DNA of 64,000 bases from Piscicola geometra (lineage: Eukaryota; Annelida; Clitellata; Hirudinida; Piscicolidae): positions 11,851,220-11,915,219 of the forward strand of contig OX030955.1 in NCBI GenBank assembly GCA_943735955.1, read 5' to 3'. A program made the position numbers and the translations under genes. Shown piece by piece: positions 1 to 46,543 of this stretch; position 1 is the stretch's first letter, and each line of letters starts with the position of its first letter. The notes beneath the pieces were generated by a model. It saw only the letters and a program-made list of their open reading frames with translations. It did not search any database and had not been told where the DNA came from.

Positions 1-394
1 TTCTAGCTTCGTCTAACGTAGAAGCGTGTTTGGTTTCATAATGTCTTTTGCGATTGTAGTCCTTCATTACAGTTACGGACTCGCGACAAATTAGGCCCAA
101 AACTGTTCCGTTGAAATGCTGCATTTGTTCATTCTTCATTAAACTGACGATTTTCGGCTTCAATTTTACGCTTTGACATTCTTACTAAATTAAAACAACT
201 CAATTATCGCTCGTTGTTGTTGTTTCAATCGTTTTATATTATGAAAGTGCAAACAGTACTATTAAAAAAAGATGGGCGGGTGCGTCGATTTAAAATTCTG
301 TTAGGGCCGCAAATAGCCAAAATGGACTAGTTGTCTGGGGGCCGCATCAAACAAGCCGAAGGGCCGCATGCGGCCCGCGGGTTGTTCACCTCTG
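1..394. mobile_element. Terminal part of a hAT-type DNA transposon
   Basis: The segment ends at 394 with GTTGTTCACCTCTG, the reverse complement of a hAT-like terminal inverted repeat (CAGAGGTGAACAAC), preceded by a CpG-rich subterminal block with GGCCGCATGCGGCCCGCGG, typical of hAT ends. The next 8 bases, GTCTAAGC (395-402), could be the right target duplication, but the left end lies outside the window so this cannot be confirmed. No transposase reading frame is visible here. Family call is by recognition of the terminus only. Confidence 0.55.
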
Positions 395-418
395 GTCTAA
401 GCCATCCCTGCTCCCCAA
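395..418 (-). repeat. Remnant of tRNA-like SINE (family 1)
   Basis: CTAAGCCATCCCTGCTCCCC here closely matches the end of the fuller SINE copy near 37500-37517. It looks as if the hAT element to the left inserted into, and cut off, a SINE copy. Confidence 0.4.
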
Positions 419-424
419 TTTGAC

Positions 425-880
425 TTCTAAACATTAATTTGGGCTGTATTATAAATATAAATTCATTTTTTCTCCATCTTGCTTAACTGTAACTGTAACT
501 AACAAAAATAACTGAGACTGAAATAGTAACTGAAAAATTAAAATTTGCATAACTTGAATAGTAACTGAAAAATTAAATTTTTCATAACTGTAACAGTTAC
601 AGTGTAACTTGAACTTGAACTGAAGAATCCGAACTGGAAAATCACTGCTTAAACCCAAACCTTATTGGCTTCTCTCTCATAAATTGTTTCGCACAATTTT
701 TCCATAATATATAGTGCCATTCTTTGATCAACACTGATTCTTCATGAAAGCATTTGTATACTATTTGCTTTAGCAAAATAATTAGAGTTATCATTTAAGT
801 GAATTTACCCTTTTTTCTCATTTTTTATTTTTTGCACAACGAATTAAATGAATATTTATAAACTTTTTATCCTTTATCGT
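425..880. repeat. Two dispersed repeats side by side
   Basis: Bases about 432-650 match 46672-46840: both carry an ATTAATTTGGGCT start, runs of AACTGTAACTGTAACTAA and a GAACTGGAAAATCACTGCTT-like end. Bases about 655-870 match 30205-30420, sharing TTATTGGCTTCTCTCTCATA and CCATTCTTTGATCAACACTG-like stretches. The family is unknown. No coding sequence is seen. Confidence 0.6.
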
Positions 881-1358
881 CCTCACCTAGTTAAAAACGA
901 AGAAAAAAGATCTTCGTCATCTAGAGTTAGGGTTAGCGAAAGGGTTTTATGTTTTTGTTTTCAGAAAAAATGTCAATTTATAAAGAAATATAATTTACAT
1001 TCTAATCCGAATAATTATTTTTAAAGATATCTTTAACAAATTATAAATTAATTAATGCAAAGTAATTCAGTATTTTACACATTTATGCACTTTTCTGATT
1101 TCTTCTTTATGCGGTTTATCTATAACCCTCCCCTAATTGGTTTAAAAAGAGGTTCACAAGTATGAGCTAATCAAAAGTATGAGCTAATCAAAAACCAGAT
1201 CAAAAAGAAATAAAAAGATATAAATAATTTAGTTTTAATAACTTAAGTTTTTTTACAATTCAATGAAAATATTCTTACTTTCAGTAATATTTTGTGTTTT
1301 TGGTGATAACAAAACTTTTACTTGTTAAAAGCATATATGTATAAAATTTATACTATAA
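881..1358. other. AT-rich stretch upstream of PGRMC
   Basis: AT-rich DNA with no ORF or repeat I can name, apart from one GTTAGGGTTAG telomere-like piece near 926. It presumably contains the promoter of the PGRMC gene, but no element stands out. Confidence 0.4.
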
Positions 1359-2165
1359 ATGTCTGAAGAGTTTCATAAAAGCCCTGATACTGATGAAAGT
1401 CTTTTAGAAGAAGTGAAACCTGAATTTTCGTTTTCAATGTTGTCCCATCCTATCAACTTTGTGCTGGTCAGTGTGTGTGTCTATCTGCTTTACCGCATCC
1501 TAAGAACTGAAGGAGCGAGCCACGATGAAGCGACAGTATTGCCACCTATGGAAAAAAGAGACTTCACAGTGCAAGAGCTGAGGAGGTTCGATGGCAGCAG
1601 TGACGAGAGGATCTTGATCGCAGTCAATGGCAAGGTGTACGATGTGACAAAGGGAAAGAGGTTCTATGGACCAGGTGAGTGGCTCAAGACTCCACGAGCT
1701 AACAATTATTATGAAATTTATTCTTTATTTATAGGAAGTTCCTACAACGTAATGGCGGGCAGGGACGCCACACGAAGCTTTGCGAAGTTTTCAGTGGATG
1801 ATAGCTTGTTCACTGATGAGTATGATGACGTATCTGATCTGACTGCAGCAGAGATCAGTTCTGCCCAGGAGTGGGAAAAGCAGTTCGAAGAAAAGTATTA
1901 TCAATTTAATGAAAATATTTATTGGCACATTGCTATAGTATTTAAAATAATTTCTATATTGCATTATTACATAATTCAATTTCAAAGTCAAAAATAGAAG
2001 TTTAGTTTCACATCCCATAATCACTACTCTCTAGAAGTCATTACTTTATCGTTACATTTTTCCAATGAACTTCTTGCCAACCCTTTTCCTGCTCACAGGT
2101 ACGACTATGTAGGCAGGCTGTTGAAGCCACAAAAGGTACAGGAAATGTCCAAGAAGGAATTGTGA
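1359..2165 (+). CDS. PGRMC: Membrane-associated progesterone receptor component (PGRMC) homologue, 3 exons
   Basis: PGRMC proteins are small membrane heme proteins of the ER and other membranes with a cytochrome-b5-like fold; they act with P450 enzymes and sterol metabolism. Exons: 1359-1674, 1735-1894, 2099-2165, joining in phase to about 180 aa (human PGRMC1 is 195). Residues about 31-48 form one hydrophobic membrane segment after a short acidic N-terminus. The cyt-b5-like domain follows from about residue 67, with RRFDG, NGKVYDVTKG, RFYGPG, MAGRDATRSFA and DEYDDVSDLTAAE, all family hallmarks. Tyrosines equivalent to those near the heme (FYGP and the following SSY) are present. The last exon gives YVGRLLKP. 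Intron 1 is only 60 bp and has no in-frame stop; intron 2 is 204 bp. The gene is tail to tail with symplekin, with 282 bp between the stop codons. Family assignment is firm; PGRMC1 versus PGRMC2 is not resolvable. Confidence 0.9.
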
Positions 2166-2447
2166 AGGCAAATCATCTGACATTCATGCATACACGCACA
2201 CAACTAACAGACGGCTTTTTTGAACTACGAACTTTTTGAAGCTTCACATTTTTAAATTTTTTATTTTGAAGACTTGAAACTGACTTCTGAAATACTCAGC
2301 TATTATGTGGCATTTGTATGATTTAAAAATCAATATTTTAAACATCAACGGAGTTTAGATCAAAGTCCCGTTTTATGGCACTTGTTGGAGTGGCTCCGTC
2401 ACGTCGCATGCCGTGCTCGTCTGTGGTGCGTAAGGAATGGAATGGTG
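2166..2447. other. Shared 3' intergenic region between PGRMC and symplekin
   Basis: Holds the 3' ends of two convergent genes. An AATAAA signal lies on the - strand near 2258-2264 (TTTATT on +) and could serve symplekin. No clear AATAAA was found for PGRMC on +. Confidence 0.4.
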
Positions 2448-20045
<17,598 letters not shown>

Positions 20046-20984
20046 CTGGCATAGTTTTGTAGTGTTAAAAAGAGTACGAGTGAGAGGGGGTGAACCTGGT
20101 AGAGAAAATTAATAGAAAACTTTAAATTTGAAAAAAAAAAATTTTGAAAACTAGATTTTGTAGGTGCTAAATGTAAATTAATGTACTGATAAATTCAAGC
20201 AGTTTTTGACAAAAAATTATTTAAAATGGTTATTTAAACCATCAAAGCCTATAGTCACGGAGTTGTGTGGTTCATCATTCTGGCGTTATGTAAGTTTAGA
20301 TTTGAGAATTTTTAAAATATACGATTTTTGGACGTACCTTTTCGCGTGTGGAAACATTTTCTATAGTGTCGATTTCCATGTGGAGAAATAATCATTCAAA
20401 TTTTGTAAGTTTCTTACTAGTAACTAGTTGCTTTTTAAAGTTTTTACAGAAATATTAAAAACAAAGAAATCAAACATTTGAAATTAAAAGTTAAACTAAC
20501 TTAAAGTGGTGTATATGCCCATTGCCCACTGCCGAATGCTTAAACACATATGGACTAGATACAATAATCTTTAAGTTCCTTTTACTGTAAAACGGTCTAA
20601 TAAGAAAAATAAAAACATTTTAAAACGGACTAATATTTTTAAAAAAACATTTGTAAAATATATAAATATTATAAAAAAATAAATAAAATGTTTAAAAAAA
20701 TGTGTAATCCAAAACATTATCTTGTTAACTATTTGAAAATGGAATAAATAAGTTTTGTGAAAAAACTTGTGTCCTAGATGAAAAATTAAAGTTATTGAAT
20801 TTTTAAATGTTTGAAACTTTTCATAGAAGATTTGATCTTTTTAAATAACTTAATAAATTTTATCTTTTGAAAATATAGTTGAATTTTCATGAGCCCTTTT
20901 CAAATTTCTTAAGATTATTCAATACTGTATTTAGTTTAAATACAATAATTTAAAATGATTTTCCTTATGAATGTTTTCTAAATA
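20046..20984. other. AT-rich region at the 5' side of symplekin
   Basis: Nothing recognised. The missing 5' exon(s) and promoter of symplekin should lie here or further right, but I could not place them. Confidence 0.3.
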
Positions 20985-20989
20985 TAACT

Positions 20990-21535
20990 CAGGGCTCGCG
21001 CTGTCGAGGGCCACCGGGGCCAATGGCCCACTTTTCAAAATTGGCCCGAAAGAATCGTGATTGGTCCCAATGAATTTATATGTTTTTTATCCAATTTTCA
21101 TTTTCGATTTTTTTTATTGTGACATTTTTTAGATGTTTCTTTGTCTAAAAAAATGTCGCGGAAAAAAGTTGTTATTGAAAAGTTGAGCCAATCAAAATTA
21201 GCCTCGTGTTTTAATCCGGTCATTCGCGTGCAGACTATATCAATCTATATAATACTTATCTTGTATAGCATACTTTGTAATACCGTTAGGTCATTAAAGT
21301 CGCGTGAAATTAAAGAGATATTAAAAAAGCTATTACTAACGCTCACTTAATACAAATAAAACTAAAAATTTGAATAATTATAAAACAAAGAAGACACTTA
21401 TTATGTGATCGTTTTATTGATTTGAAGCCGACTAGGAGCTTATTATAGGTGATTGGAAATAAATAAGTGCGCGTTATACATGGGACTTTAAAAAAAAACT
21501 TGGCCCCACAAAATTTTGACCCAGCGCGGGCCCTG
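20990..21535. mobile_element. Non-autonomous DNA transposon with 14-bp TIRs
   Basis: The left end CAGGGCTCGCGCTG and right end CAGCGCGGGCCCTG are inverted repeats (13 of 14). They are flanked by direct TAACT duplications at 20985-20989 and 21536-21540. Inside, an ORF at 21141-21350 (+) starts MSKKMSRKKVVIEKLSQSKL, reminiscent of the N-terminus of hAT/TTF-type transposases, so it may be a deletion derivative. A CAGAGCTCGCGCTGG near 13091 may be a relic of a related end. Confidence 0.7.
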
Positions 21536-21984
21536 TAACTCTATTTTACCAATTTGAAATAGTTTTTTCATTGGAAAATTAATTAATTTCGAATGTAAAA
21601 GCAAAATTAAATAATTTCAAAAGATTTTTCTCCTATTTTTTTCAATATATATTTTTATTTTACCGATTTTAAAATGTTTTCTTGTTCAAAAAATACTTAA
21701 TTTCGAATGCAAATATTTCAAAACAAACTTGAATATAGTCAAAGTTCTTTGCAAACGTTTATTCAGCTTTTCAGGACACATAGTTAGCAAGAAAAAAGTC
21801 TCTTTAGATCCAACTAATGTGTGAAAAGTGAAATTTTTATCTTTTATCGATTTTTTTTCATTCTTTCATATGTGGGTTTTTTTTGCTTGAACAACTGGCT
21901 CAAAGATAATGTGTTGAAATTGCACTTTCTATCAATTATGGATTAAATAAATAATAATATAAAGAAATAATTACCAGCATTATT

Positions 21985-22160
21985 ATAGTGGCGTATAACC
22001 TGAACGGGCTTCTAGGCCACTTGGGCTGCATATTTCATTTGCGCCTATGGGTTACTAGGGCATTGGTTGCACTTGAATCAAGAACTTTTCATTATTGGTC
22101 AAGCCGAGAGTCGTTGCCGACTCAGCAACTCGTTCACCCATTCAGCTACCCGTTCATTCA
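21985..22160 (-). mobile_element. tRNA-like SINE, family 2, inverted copy
   Basis: Reverse complement of the copy at 15655-15815 with moderate divergence; shares AGCCGAGAGTCGTTGCCGAC and GTTACTAGGGCATTGGTT. Confidence 0.65.
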
Positions 22161-22254
22161 TTTTTTTTTATGTGGATTCCTTTTATACAAAGATTCTGAT
22201 AAAATGTTATTACATTTGTAAGAAAAAAAAATGTAATACTATTTTATACTAATG

Positions 22255-22475
22255 TCAAATATGCTTTAAAAAATGCGTTAAAATACGATTAACGCACGAT
22301 TAAAATTTTCAATCGAACGATTAAAAGCGATTAACATTTTTAATTGTGCTACAGATCAAATAAAATAACTTTAAAATAAAAGGTATTCAGGATAAAAAGT
22401 CTTTAGAATAGAAAGTCTTCAGAATAAAAAGTTTTCAGAACAAAAGGGCTTCAGGATAAAAAGTCTTCAAGAAGG
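22255..22475. repeat. GCGTTAA-rich repeat with a ~16-bp tandem repeat
   Basis: 22262-22345 has GCGTTAA/GATTAACG motifs also found at 31345-31545. At 22382-22475 there are about six imperfect copies of a unit whose reverse complement is GAAGACTTTTTATCCTG. The same unit follows the broken H3 at 47290-47395. Confidence 0.6.
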
Positions 22476-22864
22476 AATTCACATGGAAATAATTAAAACG
22501 ACTAACTAATTATTTCTAATACTTTTTAGCTAAAGTAGGAAATATTAAATAGAAGACATGAAAGTTTCGGACTTTTGTGAGAAATATGGTTCGATAATTA
22601 AGCTGCCAGGAAGAAAATAATAATCGGGAAGAAGAAGTGCTTTTTATATAATTTTATCACTTTTAATTAATGTAAAATAATTTTTAGAAACAATTTCAAT
22701 TCACAAATACTGATTAATCTAGAGGAAGTAGTGCTAGAGCTTCAGATGGAGTACTAGTGCGAGCTCCCACTGGAGGAAGAAGTGCTTTTTATATAAGACT
22801 AATTAATTATTTTAAATATTTTGTAACCAATGTAAGAATTATCAAATAGAAGGCATTAATAATT

Positions 22865-23240
22865 TGGAAGAAGAAGTGCTAGGGCTTCAGATTGAGCACC
22901 AGTGCAAAGCTTGCAAGCCCCCACTGGCTACCTACTTCACCAGGCAGATGAGCTCTGCAGATGAAGGAAGGGCTGTCTTTAGAACGAATTTTCTACACAG
23001 TGGCGACACCCGCAACCAGGCCAATTTGAAGGGTCTCGCAATTTGTCGAAAATCTATAAGTTATTTTGGTGGGAAGGAAATCAGCTTTTCAATATGTCAT
23101 AGGACAAAATTATTTAATCTGAATGGCCATCAGGCCTTTATCTCACAAAAAATGTCATATATCAACAAGGAACATTCTACTAAATGTGCCCGGGTGCGCA
23201 TGCAGCGCAAGGCATTTGATTCCCACTTTAAAACCTGATT
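22865..23240 (+). repeat. Dispersed repeat carrying an orphan ORF
   Basis: Bases about 22885-23010 match 42942-43045 (GAGCTCTGCAGATGAAGGA and CCCACTGGCTACCTACTTCA are shared). An open frame of 124 codons (22864-23238) spans it, but I recognise no domain. Because the copied part extends only over its first third, a host gene is unlikely. Confidence 0.45.
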
Positions 23241-24249
23241 CGGCAGTGATGACAGCTGCTTCCTTGGACAGGCTTCATGTGTCAGTGAAGATGGAACCGA
23301 AATCACCGTCTCCTACATGCAGCGCGTCTAAAAACTCTCGTAATCGAAGAAAGCAGACTTCGACAAAATCTGATACTTTCATCTATTATCCATTTTAAAT
23401 AAAAAAAATTCTCGTCATTTTTGTTTCTAGAAACGATTGTGCAATATTAAAAATAAATACAACTACATAACATTTTATACCGTTCTTTAGATGAAATTTT
23501 ATTGCTGATCTCCCAATAAAATAATAGTACTAGTTAGTGTCAGTGTCCCGCTTCCCATAATCTGAAAAACTATTCAATTATTTAAAAAAGATTAATTCAA
23601 GTCTTGTGCTTAAAAATATTTTTTTAATGTATAATACATACATGGGCATATTAAAGATTTAAAAAAAATTTATTAAACATTTAATTATGAAAAGACACAA
23701 AGTCTGTAGTAGAATCTGGATTAACCCATGTATATGTTATAATGTAGAGAATTAAGAAATACACGGGTTGCCTAACATTTTCAGCCAATCCATGGAATGC
23801 CCAAGTCAATCAGGAAATCTTAAAAAATAGTTTGCTAAGATTTTAAATAAGCTAGTTTTATTCAGTTGAAGTTAAAAATAAAAGAATTTTTGTTAAAAAA
23901 TTGGAGACAAATAAATTTATGAAGTTCAATTTCATAAATTTTTTTTAAAGTTTTATAGTTTATTGCGAAAAATTTAAAATAAACAGCATTTTATTTTAAA
24001 TATCTACACAAAATTCAAAAAAAATACTTTTTCATATTTTACTTACATCCAATTCACTTTTAGACACTTTAATTTTCATTGTTTATTGTGGTGTTGGAAA
24101 TGGCAACCGTACCCCCTTACGCAAAGATGTGTAACACTGTTACAGTTTATTCACACTGTAGATAGACTGCAAACCGTCTGAATACGTTGATATTCTACTT
24201 TAAAAGAGTGGATTAATTAAATTTCATCATACAATTTTGATCTGGCAAA
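23241..24249. other. AT-rich region upstream of the dynein adaptor gene
   Basis: No gene seen. It should contain the BICDL promoter, and possibly symplekin 5' sequence, since the two genes are arranged head to head. Confidence 0.3.
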
Positions 24250-40389
<16,140 letters not shown>

Positions 40390-41020
40390 AGCCCTGCCGA
40401 TGTCTTCTACATCATTCACTCATCACAAAGTGGATCATCATCATTACCATTATTATCATCCTTTCTGTCGTCATCATCATTATCATCACCATCATCATTA
40501 TCATTTTCCTTCTCCTCATCACCATCGAAAGAAGCAACAGCCGTTAATTTCATCAATGTTTGTAATTGAATGTTTCGGTCATGCCACAGAAAAACAAAGT
40601 TCTTTTGTTGCTCTGGGTCACACTAACCAATCTATCTCGTCTATGAACAAATAACTGTTAGGCTTTTACATTTACGCAAACAATACACTGCTTTACAACC
40701 ATTTGATCCTCCCATTAACTAACCTACCTACCCAACACCAACTTTATATCCTTATTTGCAATCGTGCAGTGCGTTTTGGAATACTTAAATGTTGATAGCT
40801 TTTGCAAGCCTCTATAAAGCCTGCAATTGACCATGCATCTTGCTTTCCGTTACCTATTCACTGAATATGTATTAGAGCTATGATGGTTCGTTGTACGTAT
40901 GGTTGTATGGTGATGTGGTGACGTTGAACATAAGGTTTTATGATGGTCTACACGGGGTTGCATCTGTGCTTTTAAAAAATCGAGGAGCCGCGCCTGCTTG
41001 TCACTGCTCATTCACTTAAT
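40390..41020. other. Downstream of the dynein adaptor gene; likely 3' UTR
   Basis: Starts with a CAT/TCA-rich stretch (40430-40530). No strong AATAAA signal was identified. No other gene. Confidence 0.35.
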
Positions 41021-41294
<274 letters not shown>

Positions 41295-41309
41295 TTATTT
41301 ATTTATTTT

Positions 41310-42545
41310 CTGTATTTCAAGCACCAGATTGACACCCGCAACTCACTTAATGCATATGGATGAGGAACTAACATCACTGCAGTCTCTGGGAACCAGCGTG
41401 ATTTCTTAAAGACTAAAGATTTTCATTTTATTTCAATTTCATTGATGTGGCGCCAGCTAAAGGTTTTGTTGCTACTTTCGCTTGGTGAAGCCATCAACTA
41501 GTCAGTCTCCATGCGTCTGCTATTGCAGTATGTGCAATTGTTCCATTTCCACGTATCTCATTCCTTATACATGCCTTTCTACTGAATTCATTGATTAACA
41601 TTTAATTTCATAATTCACATTCCGATTCGATTTCTCAAACATTCCTACACAGCTGTCTTTTCTAATTTATTAAATCTTCTCAAGCTTAATTAAATATTCA
41701 GCCACTTCAACGTTGTAAATACTTCTGCGGCTAAAAATTTATGCCCATGCGCCTCTTTTAGCGATTTCCTTAGCTTTTGGCGTTATTGTGTATAGGGTTA
41801 GGGTTAAGTTTAGAGTTTTTTTCTTGAATTATCAGCCACTCTAGTAAATTTCTCGTTAATTTTACTTTTGCGACTGAATTCGCAGAGGCAGAAATTTCAA
41901 GCATTCTGATTACGATTTGGATACCATTTGTATATTTTATATTTGTATACCATAAGGTTGGCAATGGACCCAACTAAGGACCCGGGTTCTCAGAAATGAA
42001 TAGAAAACAAGATGGTTTAAAAATTTCTTTTGAACCCTTCAATATGCAATAACTTGAGCTAGGGAAACTGAAACAAGAGTGAAAATATCAAAAAATGTCA
42101 TTAAAATTGAAGAAAATATTTATTAAATACAAAAATAAATTTATTTATTTAAAAAATTATTTAGCAATTAATAAAAAAAATTATTTAACAATTTATTTTT
42201 ACAATTATACAAAAATGATACAAAAATTTAATTTGTAAAATTATGTAGAAAATTTTTTTAAACACATTATTTAAAATTATGTAAAAATGTATTTTAAAAT
42301 ATTTTTTCCCATTTATTAAAAAAAATTAGTTACAAATATATATATTAAAAAATTATGTTGAAATTTATTTTACAATTTATTTTAAAATTTATTTCGAAAA
42401 TTTGTACAGGTTTTGGAACTCACCTCCTCAAATGCTCTCATGTCTGGAGCAACAGAATTAAACTAATCGCTTTGCCAAACAGCTTTTTGAACAAGAAGAA
42501 ATAGATAGTTCCGTGAAAGAAAAAGTACTTTTACTTTATGTATTT
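41310..42545. other. AT-rich intergenic sequence
   Basis: No gene recognised. A short GGGTTAGGGTTA telomere-like piece lies near 41797-41808, and A/T-rich low-complexity sequence at 42110-42410. Confidence 0.35.
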
Positions 42546-42548
42546 ACT

Positions 42549-42945
42549 AGAGATCGGACTGGGACCATTTTTTATTCCCGGTCCCGTCCCAGTCCCGAAA
42601 TTTTTTTCCCGTCTTCTTCCGTTCTCGATGGCCATCAGAATTTGGATTACCGATCCGTTCCCGAAACTTTTTGACTCAGTATCGACCCATTCTCGAAAAT
42701 AAAATTTAGGTCTTTCCATTTATTTCCGCTGCCGTGTTCGCCGAACTTGATAGTCCTAACATTTCTTAACATTTATTATTTGAAAGTCAGAGAATTTTTT
42801 TTAAATAAACAAACACGGTTTAAATTTCAAATAATTTTTGAAATGAAATTATTATAGTTAGTCATTGTTTTTGAGTAATTCACTCAAGTCTTTATTGCTT
42901 TTCACACGGGTTAAATCGTCAAGAGTTTTAGCTTTCAAAGTGAGC
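42549..42945. mobile_element. Truncated copy of the TAGAGRTCGGAC hAT-type element
   Basis: Starts TAGAGATCGGACTGGGACCA and follows the left part of the full element at 44945 (shared GTCAGAGAAT, TTAGTCATTGTTTTTGAGTA and CTTTTCACACGGGTTAAA). It breaks at about 42945, where the repeat also seen at 22885-23010 begins. Confidence 0.7.
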
Positions 42946-43050
42946 ACCAGTGCACAGCTTGCAAGCACCCACTGGCTTCCTACTTCACAAGGCAGATGAG
43001 CTCTGCAGATGAAGGACAGACTGTCAGAACGAATCTTCTACACACGGTGT
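42942..43050. repeat. Dispersed repeat shared with 22885-23010
   Basis: Shares GCAGATGAGCTCTGCAGATG and ACGAATCTTCTACACA-like sequence with the other copy. Family unknown. Confidence 0.55.
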
Positions 43051-44180
43051 GCACGGACCCGTGTGGAAGGCATAAAAGTACTATTTCGTACTATAACTTG
43101 AGTTTTAAATAACTAAATTTATTCAAACTTCTCATGTATATGTATTTTCTAAAAAGAAACAAAACATTTAAAAAAAAGTATTTATCTTCAAAAAAACATA
43201 AGTTATAGCGTTTTGAAAGACATTATATAGAGAAAAAAATATCTTTTTGCACTAATAAACGTTTATTGAGTCTAAACTTGCAATATGTATGTAATAGGAG
43301 TTAAATAATTTTATCTTAAAAAAATTTAATTGAAATTTATAAAAAAATTTAAGTTTTCAAACACAGTTTTTAAGACAGTTTATTCAACATTAAGAGTTGT
43401 CAACAACATTCGAGTCTGTAAAAGCATGGACTTCTTAATACTAACCTTTTTTGCGATTGAGTGACTCTGAAAAAAGTTTTTTTGATAAAGAATAAAAAAT
43501 GAAAAATATTATGAACTTTTGTGAATTTTATATATTTTGTAAAATTTTACACAGAATAATGACCATTTCGTTTCTTAACTCAAACTCTGAGATTTATGTT
43601 TCAATGAAGTTTTTATTTTGTTTCAAACTTTTATTAATTAACCGAAGATTAAAATTCCTTTTTTTCGAGTCAGTTTCTGTTCCAGCCACTATTTCAGTTT
43701 GTATTTATATAGTTCTAAAACTTCTTTTGCTGGTGAGACTTTTTTTTTTATTTGAAGAAGGTATAAGTTCTGTATATCGCATTTTAAAATAACAAATCGA
43801 ATTTTTATGGATTTGAATTCATTTTAACTAAAATATTTAAATAGTTTCAAACTCGCAGATCTAAAAGACTAAACTTTAGTCTTTTAGTCACTAAAGGAAA
43901 GACAACAGCGCAAGCGATGGCCTTTAAAATTTAAATGTCCTGGTATGTCGTGGCGTAAACCCGGACGGGCTTCAAGACAACTTAGTTATGGAAAATTGGA
44001 TAATATTATTAATAATGATAGATGAATAAATGGTAAGTATAGGTAAAGTAAATTATTTAAATTTAATAATATAATTATTTCTATAAATTATTTTTTTTAT
44101 AGAAAAAATAAAATAACAATTTTAAAGATTGAAACTGAAATAATAATTGTAATAAATTTAAGATAAAATTCTATATCTAT
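43051..44180. other. AT-rich intergenic sequence
   Basis: No gene recognised. A fragment of SINE family 2 (GTGGCGTAAACCCGGACGGG) lies at 43950-43985. Confidence 0.35.
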
Positions 44181-44184
44181 ATTA

Positions 44185-44645
<461 letters not shown>

Positions 44646-44725
44646 CATTAGTATAAATAAAAAAATAAGGATGAAATTGGGAAGCAAGAAACTGATGAAT
44701 GGAAAATGATCAGTAAATTTGTAAG

Positions 44726-44944
44726 TTATTGTGATCGGTCGAACAAATACGTTTTCAGTGAACGGCTGAATGTCGCGGTCGAGCTCGGGGATTTGAGTCT
44801 ATTGGGAAAACTATTCCAAAGAGTCGGCGCTGCAACAAAAAAGCTTCTTGCACCTGCATACTTGAGTTTGTAGCACTGTGGAACTACATCTCTTGACCTG
44901 GAAGAAATGAGTCTTTCCTTTGGGTGTTTTCGGTGTGTGGAGAC
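44726..44944 (-). pseudogene. LINE C-terminal fragment, split by a hAT insertion
   Basis: On -, reads LVSTHRKHPKERLISSRSRD, then APTLWNSFPNRLKSPSSTAT and FSRSLKTYLF, the usual end of a LINE polyprotein. The hAT-type element at 44945-46543 cuts into it; its other side resumes at 46552. Confidence 0.75.
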
Positions 44945-46543
44945 TAGAGGTCGGACATGGACGATTTTTCGTTTCCGGTCCCGTCCCGTTCCCGAAATTT
45001 GTTTTCCCGTCTCGTCCCGTTCCCGATGGGACATCAGAATTTTGATTCCCGTCCCGTCCCGTTCCCGAAATTTTTTTCCCGTCCCGTCCCGTTCCCGATG
45101 GGACATCAGAATTTTGATTCCCGTCCCGTCCCGTTCCCGAATTTTTTTTTTCCCGTCCCGACCCGTTCCCGAAAGCTTTTTGTTTTTTTATTCATTTTCG
45201 CTGCCGTTTTCACTGGTCCCAAACTTGCTAGTTCTAACATTTCTTAAAATTTATTATTTGAAAGTCAGAGAATATTTCTTTTAATAAAATTTAAAAAAAC
45301 ACGATTTAAATTTCAAATATTTATTGAAATGAAAGTATTGAAGTTAGTCATTGTTTTTGAGTAATTCAATCAAGTCTTTTTTGCTTTTCACACGGGTTAA
45401 ACCGTTAAGAGTTTCAGCTTTCAAATGAGATGATTTTGGGTCTGAAGTTAAACGACCACATTATGAAAAATTCCGTTTACAGCGAATATAACTTGCAGAT
45501 ATACTAAACAAAATTTTGGCTACTTCTTGTAGTATTTTAAAATTGCTCATTTTATTCCAATAAAATAAAACATCTTTATAATTTTCAATTTTTTTGGGAC
45601 GTAATTGTGATTATTTGTACAATTCATCCTCTTCTGAATTTTTTTCTTCGTTCATTATTATTAATTCTTCAATAATGTTAGAAATATGTTTTTTGACAAC
45701 ATTCTTAGTTTCCACAACTGCAAATATAAAATCATTCGTATAATTTGATAGGATAATAATTTTATTATAATTTTTAAGTTATAAAAACAAACATAATAGG
45801 TCTAAATAACCATCATTTGTTTTTTTTCTCAACGGCACTGCAGCTTGGTCTGGCTGTACAAAATAGAATTAAATTTTCTCTAATGAAAGTCTTGGTATTT
45901 ATTTCTTTTCTATCCCAAACTTTTTTTCTATTATTCTTTCATACTGGGGATGCAACAGACATGCTGTCATATGAATAAGATCAATGGCATCTTTTCTTTT
46001 GTCGAAATGATCAACTGAGCAATCATTTGGAAATTAATCATTCAAATTCAAAGTATTAATTGATAAAATTCAAATAATATAACTAACCATTTTGATTTCA
46101 TCTGAAAAGTTTTTATCATCACCCATTTGTTCTAATCTCCCTAATCTTTGGACTCATCATAACAACTTCAAATGTAGTGTTGGAGATTTTGACATTGGCA
46201 ATAGTGGCTTCGTTATACATTTCTATTGAATTTAATACTTATTTTAAGTACGGAGTATCGATGAAATAAAGATTTCCATACTTAGAAGTTTGCTGAAAAA
46301 TCATTGTTAACGAATCCAATCCCAATAACTGTTATTCCCGTTTTTCCCGTTCCTGATTTAATAGTTGATTCCCGTTCCCGTCTTTTCCCGTTCCCGATTT
46401 GAATGTTGATTCCCGTTCCCGTTCCCGTCCCGAAAACCTATTCCCGGTTCCCGACTTTTCCCGTCCCGAAATTAATTTTTATTCCCGTTCCCGCGGGAGT
46501 CCCGCGGGTACCCGGTCAGATCGGGTAACCGGTCCGACCTCTA
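44945..46543. mobile_element. Complete non-autonomous hAT-type element, 1599 bp
   Basis: Terminal inverted repeats TAGAGGTCGGAC and GTCCGACCTCTA are perfect over 12 bp. They are flanked by an identical 8-bp duplication GTGGAGAC (44937-44944 and 46544-46551), the hAT signature. Both subterminal regions carry repeated TCCCGTCCCGTTCCCG blocks; the left has near-tandem copies of a ~55-bp unit. The interior is AT-rich with no intact transposase, so it is non-autonomous or decayed. A related truncated copy is at 42549-42945. Confidence 0.85.

Noticed and set aside
1791..2024. Minus-strand ORF over PGRMC exon 2 and intron 2
   Set aside because: Antisense of a recognised exon plus AT-rich intron.
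43499..43792. 97-codon ORF with hydrophobic stretches
   Set aside because: AT-rich chance frame; no family resemblance, no splice context, no repeat copy.
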